Shown one piece after another: positions 25,321-38,370 of a stretch of 64,000 nucleotides of DNA. Positions within the stretch are counted from its first letter, which is position 1; the number at the start of each line of letters is the position of its first letter. This DNA is from Eleginops maclovinus (taxonomy: Eukaryota; Chordata; Actinopteri; Perciformes; Eleginopidae). The DNA lies in contig NC_086360.1 in NCBI RefSeq assembly GCF_036324505.1, forward strand, positions 19,708,261 through 19,772,260, given 5' to 3'. The notes below the pieces were generated by a model. The model saw only the letters and a program-made list of their open reading frames with translations, was not told the DNA's origin and made no database searches. The position numbers and the translations under genes were made by a program.

Positions 25321-28300
25321 GAGAGAGACAGCTGAAAAAAAGTTTAGCAAAGGAAATTCAAACAACTTTTTTCAGTAGGATATGTACTCCCTGACCTCGT
25401 AGCAGAATACTTATGCCTGTTTGTTCCCTGAATGACAGTACGGAGATATTTAATTGCAAAGAACGTATTTAGATGTACCATAGACAGCTGTGTTCATTGT
25501 TTAGTTGTGTATAAATAAACTGTGCAGTCCATGATCTCGCTGCAACAGACTGTAACAGGCATTGTAATCCTGTAATTAGTGTTGTATGTACTGTGCACAC
25601 ACAATTTAAACACTGGCTAATGGAAGTGCTCTGTTGTGCCAGTTTTCATCACAATAAAAAGCCAAAAGTCTATAGCTACACTTAAGACTTTAATGCTTGT
25701 TACACACTAGACAACAAAATCATTAGATAAAGCATGAAGTCATTTTGCTACAATCAGATCCTTACGACTAGTTGGATAAGATAAATCAAGTTGGACCTTA
25801 TTGTAGTGCTAAAGGCAACACCAGGTACGGAAAGCCTTTAAGATAGGGCTCTTATTCTCCGACTTAAAGATGTATTAGAACTAAATCTCTGTTCTGGTAC
25901 TATTAGCAAACGTTTACTATTTTCTTTAACTTGGGTGACCTAATAAACATACTTATAAAAAAGCCAAACTGCGGTTTCTTATTTTGAATTCAATTTAAAA
26001 AACCTGTTACAATGAAGCTCATCTGGGAGAAAAAATACATTTAGATGGAAACATACAGTCATTAAGAATGCAGTAGTTGGATGGGAACGTAATTTTAACT
26101 CTAGATGACTCTAAGCTTTTCACCCACACCTTCCTCACCCGCCTCATTAGATCAGGAGGAGGAGGACAAGAGAGAGATGAATAATGTACGCCTCAGACAC
26201 GCTTTTGCCAACAGAGAACCAAACACACACCTCCTATCCCTCTGCCAGCTATGACCCACAAGCTAACGGTCAAATATGGTTATGATGGGGTTTGCTATTG
26301 CTCCAAATTACATTTAATTACATAATTGTATGAATAAACCCCAAATTCAATATGACTCATCCACCTTTTTTCATTTTACATAAAGAGACGAAAGAAAGGA
26401 CTTTAAATATATACATTTAGAAAGATATACAGAATAAACTGGGACACAGGATTAGAGGTCTGTTAATATATTTTTCATTTCATCTGAAATGGATTTCTTG
26501 TTAAGAGGACTACAGCCAGGTCACTAGCATTGATAAAAGCCCCAGCAATGTTTCAAGCAAGTTTTTGAGTTAATGTGATTGTTGAGCATAGTAGATTAAT
26601 AGTCAACCCTGACCTGCTTGTTGTTTATTCCCTACGTTATGCACCGACCTAAAAAAAACAAAGTGAACCTTTATATCATGTTGTCAATTATATTTGCTCT
26701 ATCCAATCCTGCAGGCCGTAAAGAACAGATGTAGGGTTGTGCTTTTTCCCAAAAGTCATGAAATATCACTGCATGAGGCCGACATCTTCTATGCCTCCCC
26801 ATCCTTCATAATATCAATGAATGCAAATGCATGTTGTTCAGAAAACATTGGGGTTGCTGACCTCGAATCCCCTGCTCCGTTCATTTTCTCCCCTTGTTTT
26901 TCTTACGTGATTTATCACCGTGCTTTCTCAGCTGGGTACATTTCACCCTGTTCAGCAAACAGACAGTGTAACTGAGTCATGCCGCTGCAGCTTTGTGAGG
27001 GTAACAAAACGTTTGCACTGGCACTGTGAACTTACATCCCAAGGTCATCTCCAGGGAGATCCTGTCAGGCTATCCAAGGTGACAGCTGAGCACCTACAGT
27101 ACAGTCAGCCACGCACACGGGAATGTTGTGCGGTAAAATGAAGGAAGGCGTCACACAGATGAGATTCATTCATCTTAATAAAGTTGACCATCAAACTGAT
27201 GTGTCTGCAGCAGTGCTGGTTAGACAGAGGAGGAAATGCAGGAAGACAGAGAGAGGAGAGGAGAGAAGCAGACAGGCTATAGGAGAGGCTTTTCCGCTGT
27301 AAACACAATGTTCTTTTCCCACCATCAGTCCTCTGAATAGAAAACGTACCCGTCTACCTGTTGGCAACATCCTAACAGAAAAGCTAATTTTGTATAAATG
27401 CTGCAAAGCAAGCGTTTGGGCGGCGTTTTAATTTGACACTCAAATGCTCGAAAATTAATCTTTTGAGTAAAAATCAATCACACGTTCATATAAAAAAAAA
27501 ATGTTTTGGCACTTCAAATCATTGGCTGACCTCATAGTGTAGTACAACAACGGTTCAAGGTATAGTCATTTCACAACAGCTTTTATAATGCTGTTTTAAA
27601 AACTGTCTGTGGGGCTTTACCGTGTAATGGAATAATGCAGCAATTTCTCTGTAATAAATTCTAGGCAGGTAGTTCCCGAAAGAAGCAAACCAAAAGAGGC
27701 TAAAATGTCATTAACTTTAACAGAAAATAACCAGAGAAACACGGATGTTTGATTGACAAGTAATATCGTGCGGGAATACCACAGCAGTGACAGCTAATGC
27801 CTAATGCCGATATGGCATTGTCGGCCTGCAGAAGTGGAAATAGGTATACTGCAGAAAATCTTTATCCTACCAGCTGCTTTCTTCTCTGTGATATTTAAAA
27901 ATCTAACTAAATAGTACCAACCAAACTGAGATTTGAATAAGCAGTCAGTCACTAACCTTGGCGATTGCAGTCAAAGGTGAAGGAACTTGTTGTAATTTAC
28001 TCTTTTTGTGTCTCAACTTGGAGAAATATACTACTTTTGATAGTAAATGTAAGAAGAAATAATACCATATTTACGATAGTACTGTTGTCAGTCATTTGGT
28101 CCTCTAGCCATGTGGACAGTTGTAATGCTATTCCAGCAGTTTTAACATTGTTATGTGTGTCTGTAACCACCAATGATTTCATTACAGTTACTATGGCACA
28201 CATACAAGTGAGCAGTGATGATATTACCTTTAAGATTAAAGATCAAAAACAAAGGAATTAAACCAAGCCACAGAACCATATGTCATTGCTGCCTTAAGCT

Positions 28301-29460
28301 TCCTGTATCGCATCATAGTGAGATTTATAACAGCTATCGCATGACCTCACATGTTAAGCAGGTGGAATCAGTATTGTCCTGCTCCTAATAAAATATAGAA
28401 GCACAGATGTTACCACTGCGACAGGGGTGCAACTGCCCACATGGACTGCATGATGTAGGTGTGCTTTATATCATGCCTTTAGGAACAGCCTGGTGTACAA
28501 GGATGATCCCATACAACAAAATGCATTATTTTCCAACAAATGTATTATCCCTGGATTATGACTGTATTCGACATATTAGAAATGTTTGATCGCTGGTAAT
28601 CAAAGGTATTTTTGCCTTCTTTTTCTTTGCTTTCTTTTGTTTCAGTTCACAACGATAGCCACGTGTTTAAAACTGAGACCGTATTCCAGGAAACACATTT
28701 CCCTCCAAACGTTACCAAGGTTGTAGTTTAGTTGTGAAGGAATGCCTTTTTTTAGAATACATATTTGGTGGCGAGGAGGCAGACTGCATGAGCAGCAAAA
28801 TTACATTTAGTAAAACTATAATAAAAACATAAATCAGTTCCAAGAAGTTTGAGACAACCTAAAGTAGGTCAACACAGTTTCATCACCATCAGTCCATTTG
28901 TTTGACAGAGGGAAGAATAACAAGGTAATGCATGGGTCAATGCAGCAGCAGTGTGAAAGAAATCACTGGCCTCATGCAATTTCACTTGGGTTGAACTGCA
29001 ATATTCACATCTCATCACCACAGATTAGATTAGTGCAGATCGTCCCTCTGTGGAAAATCATGGCATGGCCAACAGCTGGCAGCGGTTCATCTCTTGTCGC
29101 CTTATATCTTCAGCCACATCAATATTGGACAAGTCTGTTCAAGTTTGGAGGCTGTTTGAGATTGTAGCACTCAAACAGATGGCTGATCTACTTTAAAGGC
29201 GGACATACAGAACATCGATAAATTATATTAGATTTTTCCCGCTGCAGATCATTGTCTTAAATATCTAGTGCAATCAGTGTTTTCCTGATAGATATGTTCA
29301 ACCAATCATGAATGGAGCAAATCCTGAGTAGGAAAATGATGTGGGTGCGAGTTTCTCTCTCTGAGTCCATGAGATTTCTGGTCAATGTATTTAAAGATTT
29401 AATATCAGAGCAGAGACTAAAGTAGATATTCATAATGACAGAGCACATAAAATATCATGT
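25321..29460 (+). other. Intronic DNA, nothing specific recognised
   Basis: Ordinary intron sequence; a purine-rich run (GGAGGAGGAGGACAAGAG) occurs near 26155-26175. No coding-like frame or repeat family is recognised. Confidence 0.35.
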
Positions 29461-29461
29461 G

Positions 29462-29599
<138 letters not shown>

Positions 29600-30017
29600 T
29601 TCCCCGGCATTAAGAGTTAGACATACAGCCCATTCTGTAGAGTTATCACCATGGAAACTGGACAGGAGTGAAAAGCCTGTAGTGTGTTGGATGAAGCAAT
29701 GGCGCGACAGCATCCTGAGTCTTACACTCTGACATTTATATGAAATGGTTTAGCACCGTATATAAACTTCATCTGTCAACTCCTATGAAACACAAAAATG
29801 TATAGATTAATTTTACTACATCTTTTGTTTTGCTGTAGCGACACTGAGTTAATGCAGCTCTGATTCACTGGATGGGGTCAGCGGTGTATCAGAAACCAGT
29901 GACAGTGATGACAGTAATACAAATTCCTCAGCCACAATATTCAGTACATCAGTAGCCTAACAGTTTCACAAGTTGCTTCAACTCTGAGCTTTAGCATGGA
30001 TTAAAGCCACTCCCATG

Positions 30018-30220
30018 GGCAGCGGTGGCCTCAAAGGTTAAACAAGCGGGTTTGAAAGGTTTTCAACAGATTAATTCCCAGGACCGCCCAGATAAATAAT
30101 CTGGGTGGTAAATGTGAAAGAGGGAAAGACACTTGCAGCTGCTCCACTATAGCTGCGCAGTGGCTGGCAGATTAGATTGTAATGTATTGGGAAGTTTGAG
30201 TGAATGTGATAAGGGTGTTC
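30018..30220 (+). repeat. Degenerate tRNA-derived SINE
   Basis: The head GGGCAGCGGTGGCCTCAAAGGTTAAACAAGCGGG follows a tRNA A-box plan, and GGTTTTCAACAGATTAATTCCC occupies the B-box place. The body (TAAATGTGAAAGAGGG, ACTTGCAGCTGCTCC) and the end (GAGTGAATGTGATAAGGGTG) resemble a common fish SINE. It is strongly diverged and not a tRNA gene. Confidence 0.5.
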
Positions 30221-32576
30221 CTCCAAAAGAGAGAAATGCTCCTTTAGAAATTTCCCTGAATAAAGGTCATAAAACACACAACGAAATGTATCCTGCTTCA
30301 TAAAGTTATCCTCCTCGCCAGACATGTTTTAGGAAACAAGCTGTAAACACTCATTGACACAATAAGCAGTCACGTTGTTAGCAGAGTCCTGACTGATCCA
30401 AACTACCATCACAAAACAAGGCTTGTATAAGTTGTTTCTCATCTTGCTGAAAATCCTGACAAAACATTATACAACGTTTGTCCAAATTGGTATCATGATG
30501 TAGTTTTGAATTCTTTATTGTAATTAAATAACAGCATATTGTGTTTATTTAGATATAACAATCTCTGATTAAAATTGTCGGATATGTCCCCTTTATTTGT
30601 GATTGTCCAATGCTCTTATTCAATTAACAGGCACAAAGTAATAACTAATGCTGTTCAAAGACAAATTTCAGTTTGCGTTATTCGTTTCAGTTTGTTTCTG
30701 TTTATTCTCGCCCCTGTACTCACTTTAGCGTAATGAACCCAAAATAAACACATTTTGCTGTAATTTAATTAGGAAAAAACTACATAAACTACATCATGAT
30801 GCCAATTTGTAAAACTCTGAATTAATGTTTTGTCATGTCAGATCAAGAAGAGAAGGAAACAACTTATTGTTGTTTCGTGATTGGAGTTTGGATCAGCCAG
30901 GGCTGTGACGTAATGATGTCATGTGTTATTCGTGTTTTCGGTTTGTGTCCTCTGCACACAAGTGGCCAAATAATCTCTACATGAGCCTTTTGTGTGCATT
31001 AGGAGAAATGTATGTACTGTATGTTTGGATCTCATTTTTGATTGACAGGAATCCAACCATTATCAACAGTTGCTTATCACCTTACAATTCTACCATTTTT
31101 TTTTTTACAAACTAAGTTCCTTTTTTGGTTGGCTTCCATAACTGAAAAAAGTTTGCAAGAAGTTGTAAACACCCCCCCTCAAAAAAAAAAACAGTTAAGA
31201 AAAGGCTGCCTCAATCCCAAACATTCAGATGTGAAAAGTTATTTCAATTACAGATTCTTCAAATGCAGAACGTTTTGGAGTGCTTATTATCTTAAGACAG
31301 TACTGGAGTAGAAATGTTACCGAGGGAAAGTTTATATATAACTAATTATCTGCCTTTTGCGGAATCCAGGCTGTGGTCAGAGTTTTCCTTAATTAGCAGA
31401 TCGCTTGCATAGCTTGGCTAATTCATGTTGTTGTGTCTCTCAGACAATTGCAACCGAGACTGGAAATAGGAGTGGAAGGAAACAGAATAAAGTGAAAAAG
31501 CCAGCAGGGAGGATTATAACGGCGGCGCCTCTTGAGTTAAACCGATGTGTCCCCCAAAGCTGAGTTAGGTTTATCCCAACCCAATGTTTAATCCTAGACC
31601 CCAATCCTTAGCCTCTCCTTATTTTCCAATTGAACTGTAATCCTCTATTTAACCCCTACAACAAACAAGCACTTATCCTATTTACATTTGAAGTTATGGC
31701 AGACGTGTTTCTAATAAATCTCTTAATTGGACTCAAACTAATAAACTGTGGGCAGATTAACATATCTCAGATATTTTAGAGGACTGCATATCCACCCGGA
31801 TTTAAGTTGTATTCTTAAATTGAGCCCAACTCGACACTCTATCTGTAAAATCTTCCTATCAAACAAAATATTTTCTGAAGCAGTCATCCGCAAAATCAAT
31901 GAGCATTCAATCTGAACCAAGGTGAATGTATTTATTACAATTTCCCTTAAACACACGTCTGTCCGTCTAGTTTTCCTATCCCTTTTTACCTTACAGCACT
32001 AAATTATCTGTGATTTGCAACATTAGCTTGGTATCTCATCTGGACAAAGCAGGGCTGATAAACTCTGGAGATCCATTACAGAATGAAATAGCTTGGCCTT
32101 AGATCACTGAACTCCTTTAGGTATTTCTTTTAGTGCAACCAACTATGTCTCTCTTGACAAACCTCTTTTATTTGGAGAGAAAAATGAGTCTAAGAAAACC
32201 TCTCATGTAAAATGATAATTACTATTATAATTTTTTCCTTTATGAATATTACGTTGTATTTCTATTATGAGGGGTGGGCTGCTCATTCCGGCTTAACTTC
32301 CAGTGCATGCTGGGCTAGGCGCCATCCATCTGAGGTGACGGCATTATCACCTTTTAAGTTGATATGTCTCAGTTGTTAGCAAACACCGCTTACTGTACAG
32401 AATTACTACCTCAAGCTGATACGGAGAAACATTAGCCGTCATTTGGTGTGTGTTTCTGGCGACCTGATGAATATAATTCCAATATCCACTCGGCTTTTAT
32501 CTTTTAATCTCTACCAACTCCTGAGGGAAATATCTGCCTCTAGCTGCTAAATCATCCACAGTGTTTGTCAAAGGTG
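30221..32576 (+). other. Intronic DNA, nothing specific recognised
   Basis: AT-rich sequence with poly-T (near 31100) and poly-A (near 31180) runs; no gene or repeat family is identified. Confidence 0.35.
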
Positions 32577-33051
32577 CTTTGTGGAGAGTAACTAAGTCCA
32601 TTCACTGAAGTACTATAAAGTACAATTTTAGGTACTTAACTTGAGTATTTCCCTTTTCTGGCACTTTATATATCTCTATACCATAAAAATGTAGAATACA
32701 ATTTGATAACTTTCAGGGTAATATTACAACATATAAGCAACATATATTTTGATGTGTTATAAGTTGAGATAAGACTTTATTCATCCCTTTGGGAAATCAC
32801 AAGCTACCTGAAAGTACAGATGCCATAGTCAAAAACTAAAGATATCGTACTGCAAAATGTATGTGATGAACAAATCAATGCATACATCTTCATAATCCAA
32901 TTATATAGTATTCTGAAATGGGCCTTTGACAGTATTTTGATGCTGACACTTTATACTTCTATTTAAAAATCGTTTTGAATGCAAAGACTATTTTTTTTTA
33001 CTGTGGTATTGTTATTTAGACTGAAGTAAAGGATATTTGCACTTCACTCAG
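32577..33051 (+). mobile_element. hAT-like MITE, copy A, old and rearranged
   Basis: The left end GTGGAGAGTAACTAAGTCCATTCACTGAAGTAC and the following TACTTAACTTGAGTATTTCCCTTTTC match the 'AGTAACTAAGTACATTTACT' family that is better preserved, in the opposite orientation, at 48865-49378. The right end GAAGTAAAGGATATTTGCACTTCACTCAG matches the other terminus. An unrelated repeat fragment (about 32763-32815, AAGACTTTATTCATCCCTTTGGGAAAT) sits within it. Confidence 0.55.
32763..32815 (+). repeat. Short repeat fragment with AGACTTTATTCATCCC motif, inside the MITE
   Basis: GAGATAAGACTTTATTCATCCCTTTGGGAAATC resembles the tail of a dispersed fish retroelement (DTTTATTGATCCC type). Only about 50 bases are present, so class and ends are uncertain. 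Confidence 0.4.
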
Positions 33052-33875
<824 letters not shown>

Positions 33876-34945
33876 CCGGGTCTGTGCACTCAGGGACGTG
33901 TGTGGGAGTGTAAAAAGAGAGAAAAACAGTCAACGAGGGAGAATGAAGCAACGCTGTAGCGCACATCTCTTCTCATATAGGAATTCCTCATGCATCTCTA
34001 TTTTCTGGTAACCATATTCAGGTTACTTATATACATACATGTGGAAAGACTCATAAACTGCCGATCCAGTAAATAACATAATCTCAGCGTGCATTGCCAA
34101 CATTGATGAGCAGAAAATGGGATGAGCTGCATTAGGAGAAGATAAATCCCCACATCTGAAGGATTATGGTTATTTTGACAAATGCAAAGAGCTTTTCAAA
34201 TAGAAATGTAATTACATGGTGAATATTAAAGTCAGCGAAAAGATGATCTTTTTAGAGTCCCATCCCATGCGGTCTTACAATGAAAAACTTCGAGTTTTAG
34301 TTCAGATACAAGTCAGTTATTTCACTTCTTATTTCTGACGGCATGCTGTGCGTAATATTTGTTCAAAGATGTATTTAACATTAGGAGGAGGACAGACTAC
34401 AGGGGAAACGTTTTATCTTGTGAAATCACCAGGAAAGTTGAACACACTTTTGTTTCATTTAAAATTTTCGGAAATGGTTTTTAGAAATATGCAAAAGGGA
34501 CCTTATCTTATTAAATTTGCTCTAATTTGCAGACATTTCCAGAACAGAAATCTGAATATTAGATAAAGCCAGGTTTGAAACTCATCATTCATCCTTTCTT
34601 TTCAATATGCAAATAGGGGATTTTCTTATCCTTACTTAATCTACATACACAAAAGTGTAATAAAAAAACACCTAATTTGTATTTTAGACTTCATTATTCT
34701 GAAGTAAGACATGTTATTGAAGTAATTGGGCCAACAGTGCAATACAAAATTATTCCAGGCTTTTATGTGTGCATGAACTCAACTTAATAATTAACATGTA
34801 TAATAAACCATGTCTGATTGTATATTCACCTACAGTGCAGTATGCCTCGCTTTATTAAGCTAAGTTGTTATCAGCTTCATCTCTGTGTCATTCAACCTGA
34901 AATCATTTCTTAATTTATCCATACCAAGCAACAATCAGGCAAGAG
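33876..34945 (+). other. Intronic DNA, nothing specific recognised
   Basis: No repeat, array or coding-like frame is seen. Confidence 0.35.
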
Positions 34946-35225
34946 TGTCTTGTTGCCATTAGCATGCTATTGAGCATCCGTGTGTGTAGTCTAATAGACA
35001 GCAATGATAATAGAGGCTTGTCTGTGCTCTCCCGCCGCAGCGCTGACCACTGAGTGAATTATCTAGCTGACAGAGAGCAGCAGCACAGCGCAGGCGGAGG
35101 ATGTTGTTAATATGCCAATGAGAGCTCATGCCTCCCTTGCCAGTCTGAGGCATGCTGGCATGGTGCAGCTGCCTATAACCTAATTGTGAATCATTTAGCA
35201 GCAGCTTGACCTACATTCAGAGCAG
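34946..35225 (+). promoter_or_regulatory. Possible conserved non-coding element with E-box and TAATTG motifs
   Basis: The sequence is complex and well balanced and contains CAGCTG (GTGCAGCTGCC), ATCTAGCTGACAG, CCTAATTGTGAATCATTTAGCAG and ATATGCCAATGAG. Such clusters of homeodomain- and bHLH-type sites are common in developmental enhancers. Conservation cannot be judged here. Confidence 0.25.
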
Positions 35226-35554
35226 TGCAAAGGGGGACCACCCATGTGAATGTTTTTATTAGCAATCGAAAGCTAATAGCTTGGGAATTAGAATTAATTG
35301 CTGTGTGCTGTGTCACACAAGTTTATATCATTGTCCTTTTCTACAAGTGCTTCAGAGTGGATCAGTGGAGTGCTTTGAAGATATGTGCCTTTTGTTATAA
35401 AACACTGGGATTACCAAAGAGCCAGCTTCAGTTCAAATTGAATGTTTCTGATATATGGGCATTGCAAAGTGTCTGGAATAATCAGTTTTATTATTTTTCA
35501 ATGACCAATTTAGAATATTTACGTTTTTGAACTTTCATGTTTGTAGAGTGAATT

Positions 35555-35765
35555 CGGAGCTGCTTAACTTAGCATAAAAACTGGAAACGGGGGAAGAGCT
35601 AGCCAGAAGTAACAACAACCTACCAGTATCTCTAGGCTCTGTGGGTGTTACGGTGTGGTACAGCATAGCTTTATATTTACGTTAAGAGTGGTAGCCTATA
35701 ATCCCATCTAGCTCTCTGCAAAAATTAAAGTGCACATGTGAAAAATATCAACTATTCTTTTAAAA
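35555..35765 (+). repeat. Teleost short interspersed repeat with 'CTTAGCATAAAAACTGGAAAC' head
   Basis: Ordered landmarks AACTTAGCATAAAAACTGGAAACGGGGG, CTACCAGTATCTCTA, ATAGCTTTATATTTACG, GAGTGGTAGC, TCTAGCTCTCTGCAAAAA and CAACTATTCTTTTAA match a dispersed fish repeat whose members end in AACTATTCCTTTAA. It is diverged and lacks its middle part. Confidence 0.6.
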
Positions 35766-37305
35766 TTGTTTTCATTTAGTACTGTGTAGCTCTGTTTCAC
35801 CGGTTTCATTGATGTCGAAATAGCTTAGAAATGTTGGGCAGAAATGTTGACTGCACCCAGAGGTGAATAATGTTTTTGTTTCATTGCCTGGGGTAAGGAT
35901 TTCATATGTTTTGCTGAGGCTGAAAATCTTATAAAACCACACTCTCCTTTTCTTGAACTTTCTGTCAATGCTTCAGGCTTGCTTTTTTTGTCATGACATT
36001 CTTACTCACTATTAACACAATTGTGTATTATACATATTACCAACGAACCAACATTAGAGTAGAAATTTTAAAAAAAGAGAAGTAATAATAGCAGTTTAAT
36101 AAGCTGTCACCACTCAAAGCCTGAAACCCTTTGCGGACCAATTAAGAAGATCACTTCTTAACACTTTAAACTCTTGAGGTTTCCTGAATGAGTCATTCTA
36201 GTTGAGAAGAAGATCCAAAGTGTTTCATGAAATCAACATGGGATCTCTTAACCTGAGATATAAATTACACACAGTTACAACACAGCACCTGAAGTGTGGT
36301 TTCAAAAGGTAACAGCCTTTGTACTCAGATCACTTTGTTCTCTTTAAATTAATTTCAGGATAAACACATTGAGCTGCAATTTAAACAGTTAACATAAAGT
36401 GAGGACAAGATCAGGCTGATGCCAGATGCCCGCTTTATTACTTTGGCTTGACGCCAGTGACTCACTGAATACCGACTTACACTTGTCAAGAGGAAACAAC
36501 ACTATTCTTGGAAAGCTTTTGTAATCAAGAGATTTGAATTCATTTGATATTTATCCGCTTAGGTTGCACACAACTAGATTGTAAAGGACTTCCTGAGTCA
36601 TTAAAGTCGAGGAAAGATGGTGATCATGCCTCAGGCAGAATCCCACTGTTTGCAGCACTAAGCAGCTCGGTTGGCCACAGTCCAAGATCTGCTAGCCAAT
36701 GACTCACCTCTCTAAGAGCTCCAACCATACCAGCCAACGTTTCCTCAATATTCCTGATTAAACCTGAATGCTCACTCAGCTCAGTTGGCCAAAAAGGATT
36801 TCTTCTATTCATCTGTGCTAATACATGAAACTGATCCTTTTTTCTAGTTTACTGACTCTGAAATGCAGATATATTTAAACTCCCCCTCAGACATGAAGAA
36901 AAGAAAATTCTGCATCTGCACAGTATGAATTGAAGATGTTATAGGATATTTGGTTAAAATAATGAGAAGTACTGCCAACTTAAAAAACAACATTACCATT
37001 AAATCAATTAAATGACTCTCAACTGCATCAAACCTTCATCAGACTTATAAAGAGAGCTGGCATTAGGTTAATGGACTTTCTTTTGACATTTCGTATTTTA
37101 GTAATTAGCTGATGCTTGTTTCCACAAGGACTGACAGTGAGTTGGAGAAGTTTTTTTTAATTTTAAACAAAAACACCGGAGCTGTGGTAATGATCTGTCA
37201 GCTAATTGAAAGACATAAGGATGTTGTTGTAATTAAAAAATGTGACCTTTTGGTTCCAAGAAAGTTTTAATTTTTTCCTAATAACTAGAGCAATATGCTA
37301 TCCGT
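35766..37305 (+). other. Intronic DNA, nothing specific recognised
   Basis: Ordinary AT-rich sequence with no supported feature. Confidence 0.35.
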
Positions 37306-37307
37306 AA

Positions 37308-37841
37308 CACACTGCCTGGCAAAAAAAAAAGGTCACACTCTAATATTCGTTGGACCGCCTTTAGCTTTGATTATGGCATGCATCCGCTGTGGCATCGTTT
37401 CCACAAGCTTCTGCAATGTCCCAACATTTATTTCTGTCTTGCATTAATCTTTCGCCAAGATCTTGTATTGATGACGGGAGATTCGGATTACTGCGCAAAG
37501 TCTTCTCCAACATATCCCAAAGAGTCTCAATCGGGTTCAGGTCTGGACTCTTTGGTGGCCAATCCGTGTGTGAAAATGATGTCTCATGCTCCCTGAACCA
37601 CTCTTTCACAATTTGAGCCAGATGGATCCTGGCATTGTCATCTTGGAACATGCCCGTGCCATCAGGGAAGAAAAAATCCATTGATAGAATAACCTGGTCC
37701 TTCAGTATATTCAGGTAGTCAGCTGACCTCCCTCTTTGGGCACACAACGTTGCTGAACCTAGACCAGAACAACTACAGCAACCCCAGATCATAGCACTGC
37801 CCCCACAGGCTTGTGACCTTTTTTTTGGCCGGGCAGCGTAT
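37308..37841 (-). mobile_element. Internally deleted Tc1/mariner-type transposon with terminal inverted repeats
   Basis: Left end CACTGCCTGGC followed by an A-run and GGTCAC (37310-37336); right end GTGACC, a T-run, then GGCCGGGCAGCG (37813-37838), which is its inverted partner. A TA lies just outside the right end. Between the ends only about 490 bases remain, holding the C-terminal part of a transposase on the minus strand. Full elements of this type are usually at least twice as long, so the N-terminal half has been deleted up to the right terminal repeat. Confidence 0.8.
37361..37798 (-). pseudogene. Tc1/mariner transposase, C-terminal half
   Basis: The minus-strand frame runs from about 37798 (SAMIWGCCS) to a stop at 37361. 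It shows the second catalytic aspartate in [10 protein letters not shown] and the third catalytic residue, Glu, in [17 protein letters not shown]. The number of residues between that Asp and Glu is 36, not the 34 of classical Tc1 transposases. The upstream 22 codons are terminal-repeat DNA read through by chance. The DNA-binding domain and first catalytic aspartate are missing, so it cannot be active. The remaining frame has no stop or frameshift over about 145 codons, which suggests a fairly recent deletion copy. Confidence 0.8.
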
Positions 37842-38029
37842 AAAAAAACAAGCATGTTAGTTTGCAATATCAGTGCAGATTCAATCGTCCTATAGTTACA
37901 GTTTATAGTTTTTTTCAGCCTGACTCTGTTGATGGCAATGTTGGCTTTTTTGTTGTCCAGTTCATCTCTTTGGCCTCAGCTATAAGAGAGATTGCAGAGG
38001 AATTCGGTTCAGATATTTATGGGTGAACT
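37842..38029 (+). other. Intronic DNA between two repeats
   Basis: Short unassigned stretch. Confidence 0.3.
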
Positions 38030-38169
38030 CTACTGACTTTGTTGTTTCCTCTGGCTTTTCCTCGAGCACTACCACGACGTTCACATTTGTTCTTTGGACT
38101 AAAATGTCACCGGATGGATGTATCGTCATAAAACATGGTGCACACATTGATGTTGTCCTCGGAATGAAT

Positions 38170-38370
38170 TGTTATCACTTTGGTAGTCTACTGACTCTTC
38201 TTTTAACCCCAACATCAAGTCAACTTGTATTTGTCCAATATGTTTACCACCTGCATACTCAACCCCTGCTAAGCATCTGCATTTTAGCATTGTCTTTGTG
38301 AGCATGTTAGCATGCTAGTATTAGCATTTAATTCAAAGCACTGCAGTGCCTCAACACAGCTTCATACAGT
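38170..38370 (+). repeat. Fish dispersed repeat, 'GAGCATGTTAGCATGCTA' family
   Basis: Landmarks CAAGTCAACTTGTATTTGTCCAATATG, CCCCTGCTAAGCATCTGCATTTTAGCATTGTC, GTGAGCATGTTAGCATGCTAGTATTAGCATTTA and CAAAGCACTGCAGTGCCTCAACACAGC occur in the order known for a common teleost repeat. Its start may extend to about 38030. No coding capacity. Confidence 0.55.
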
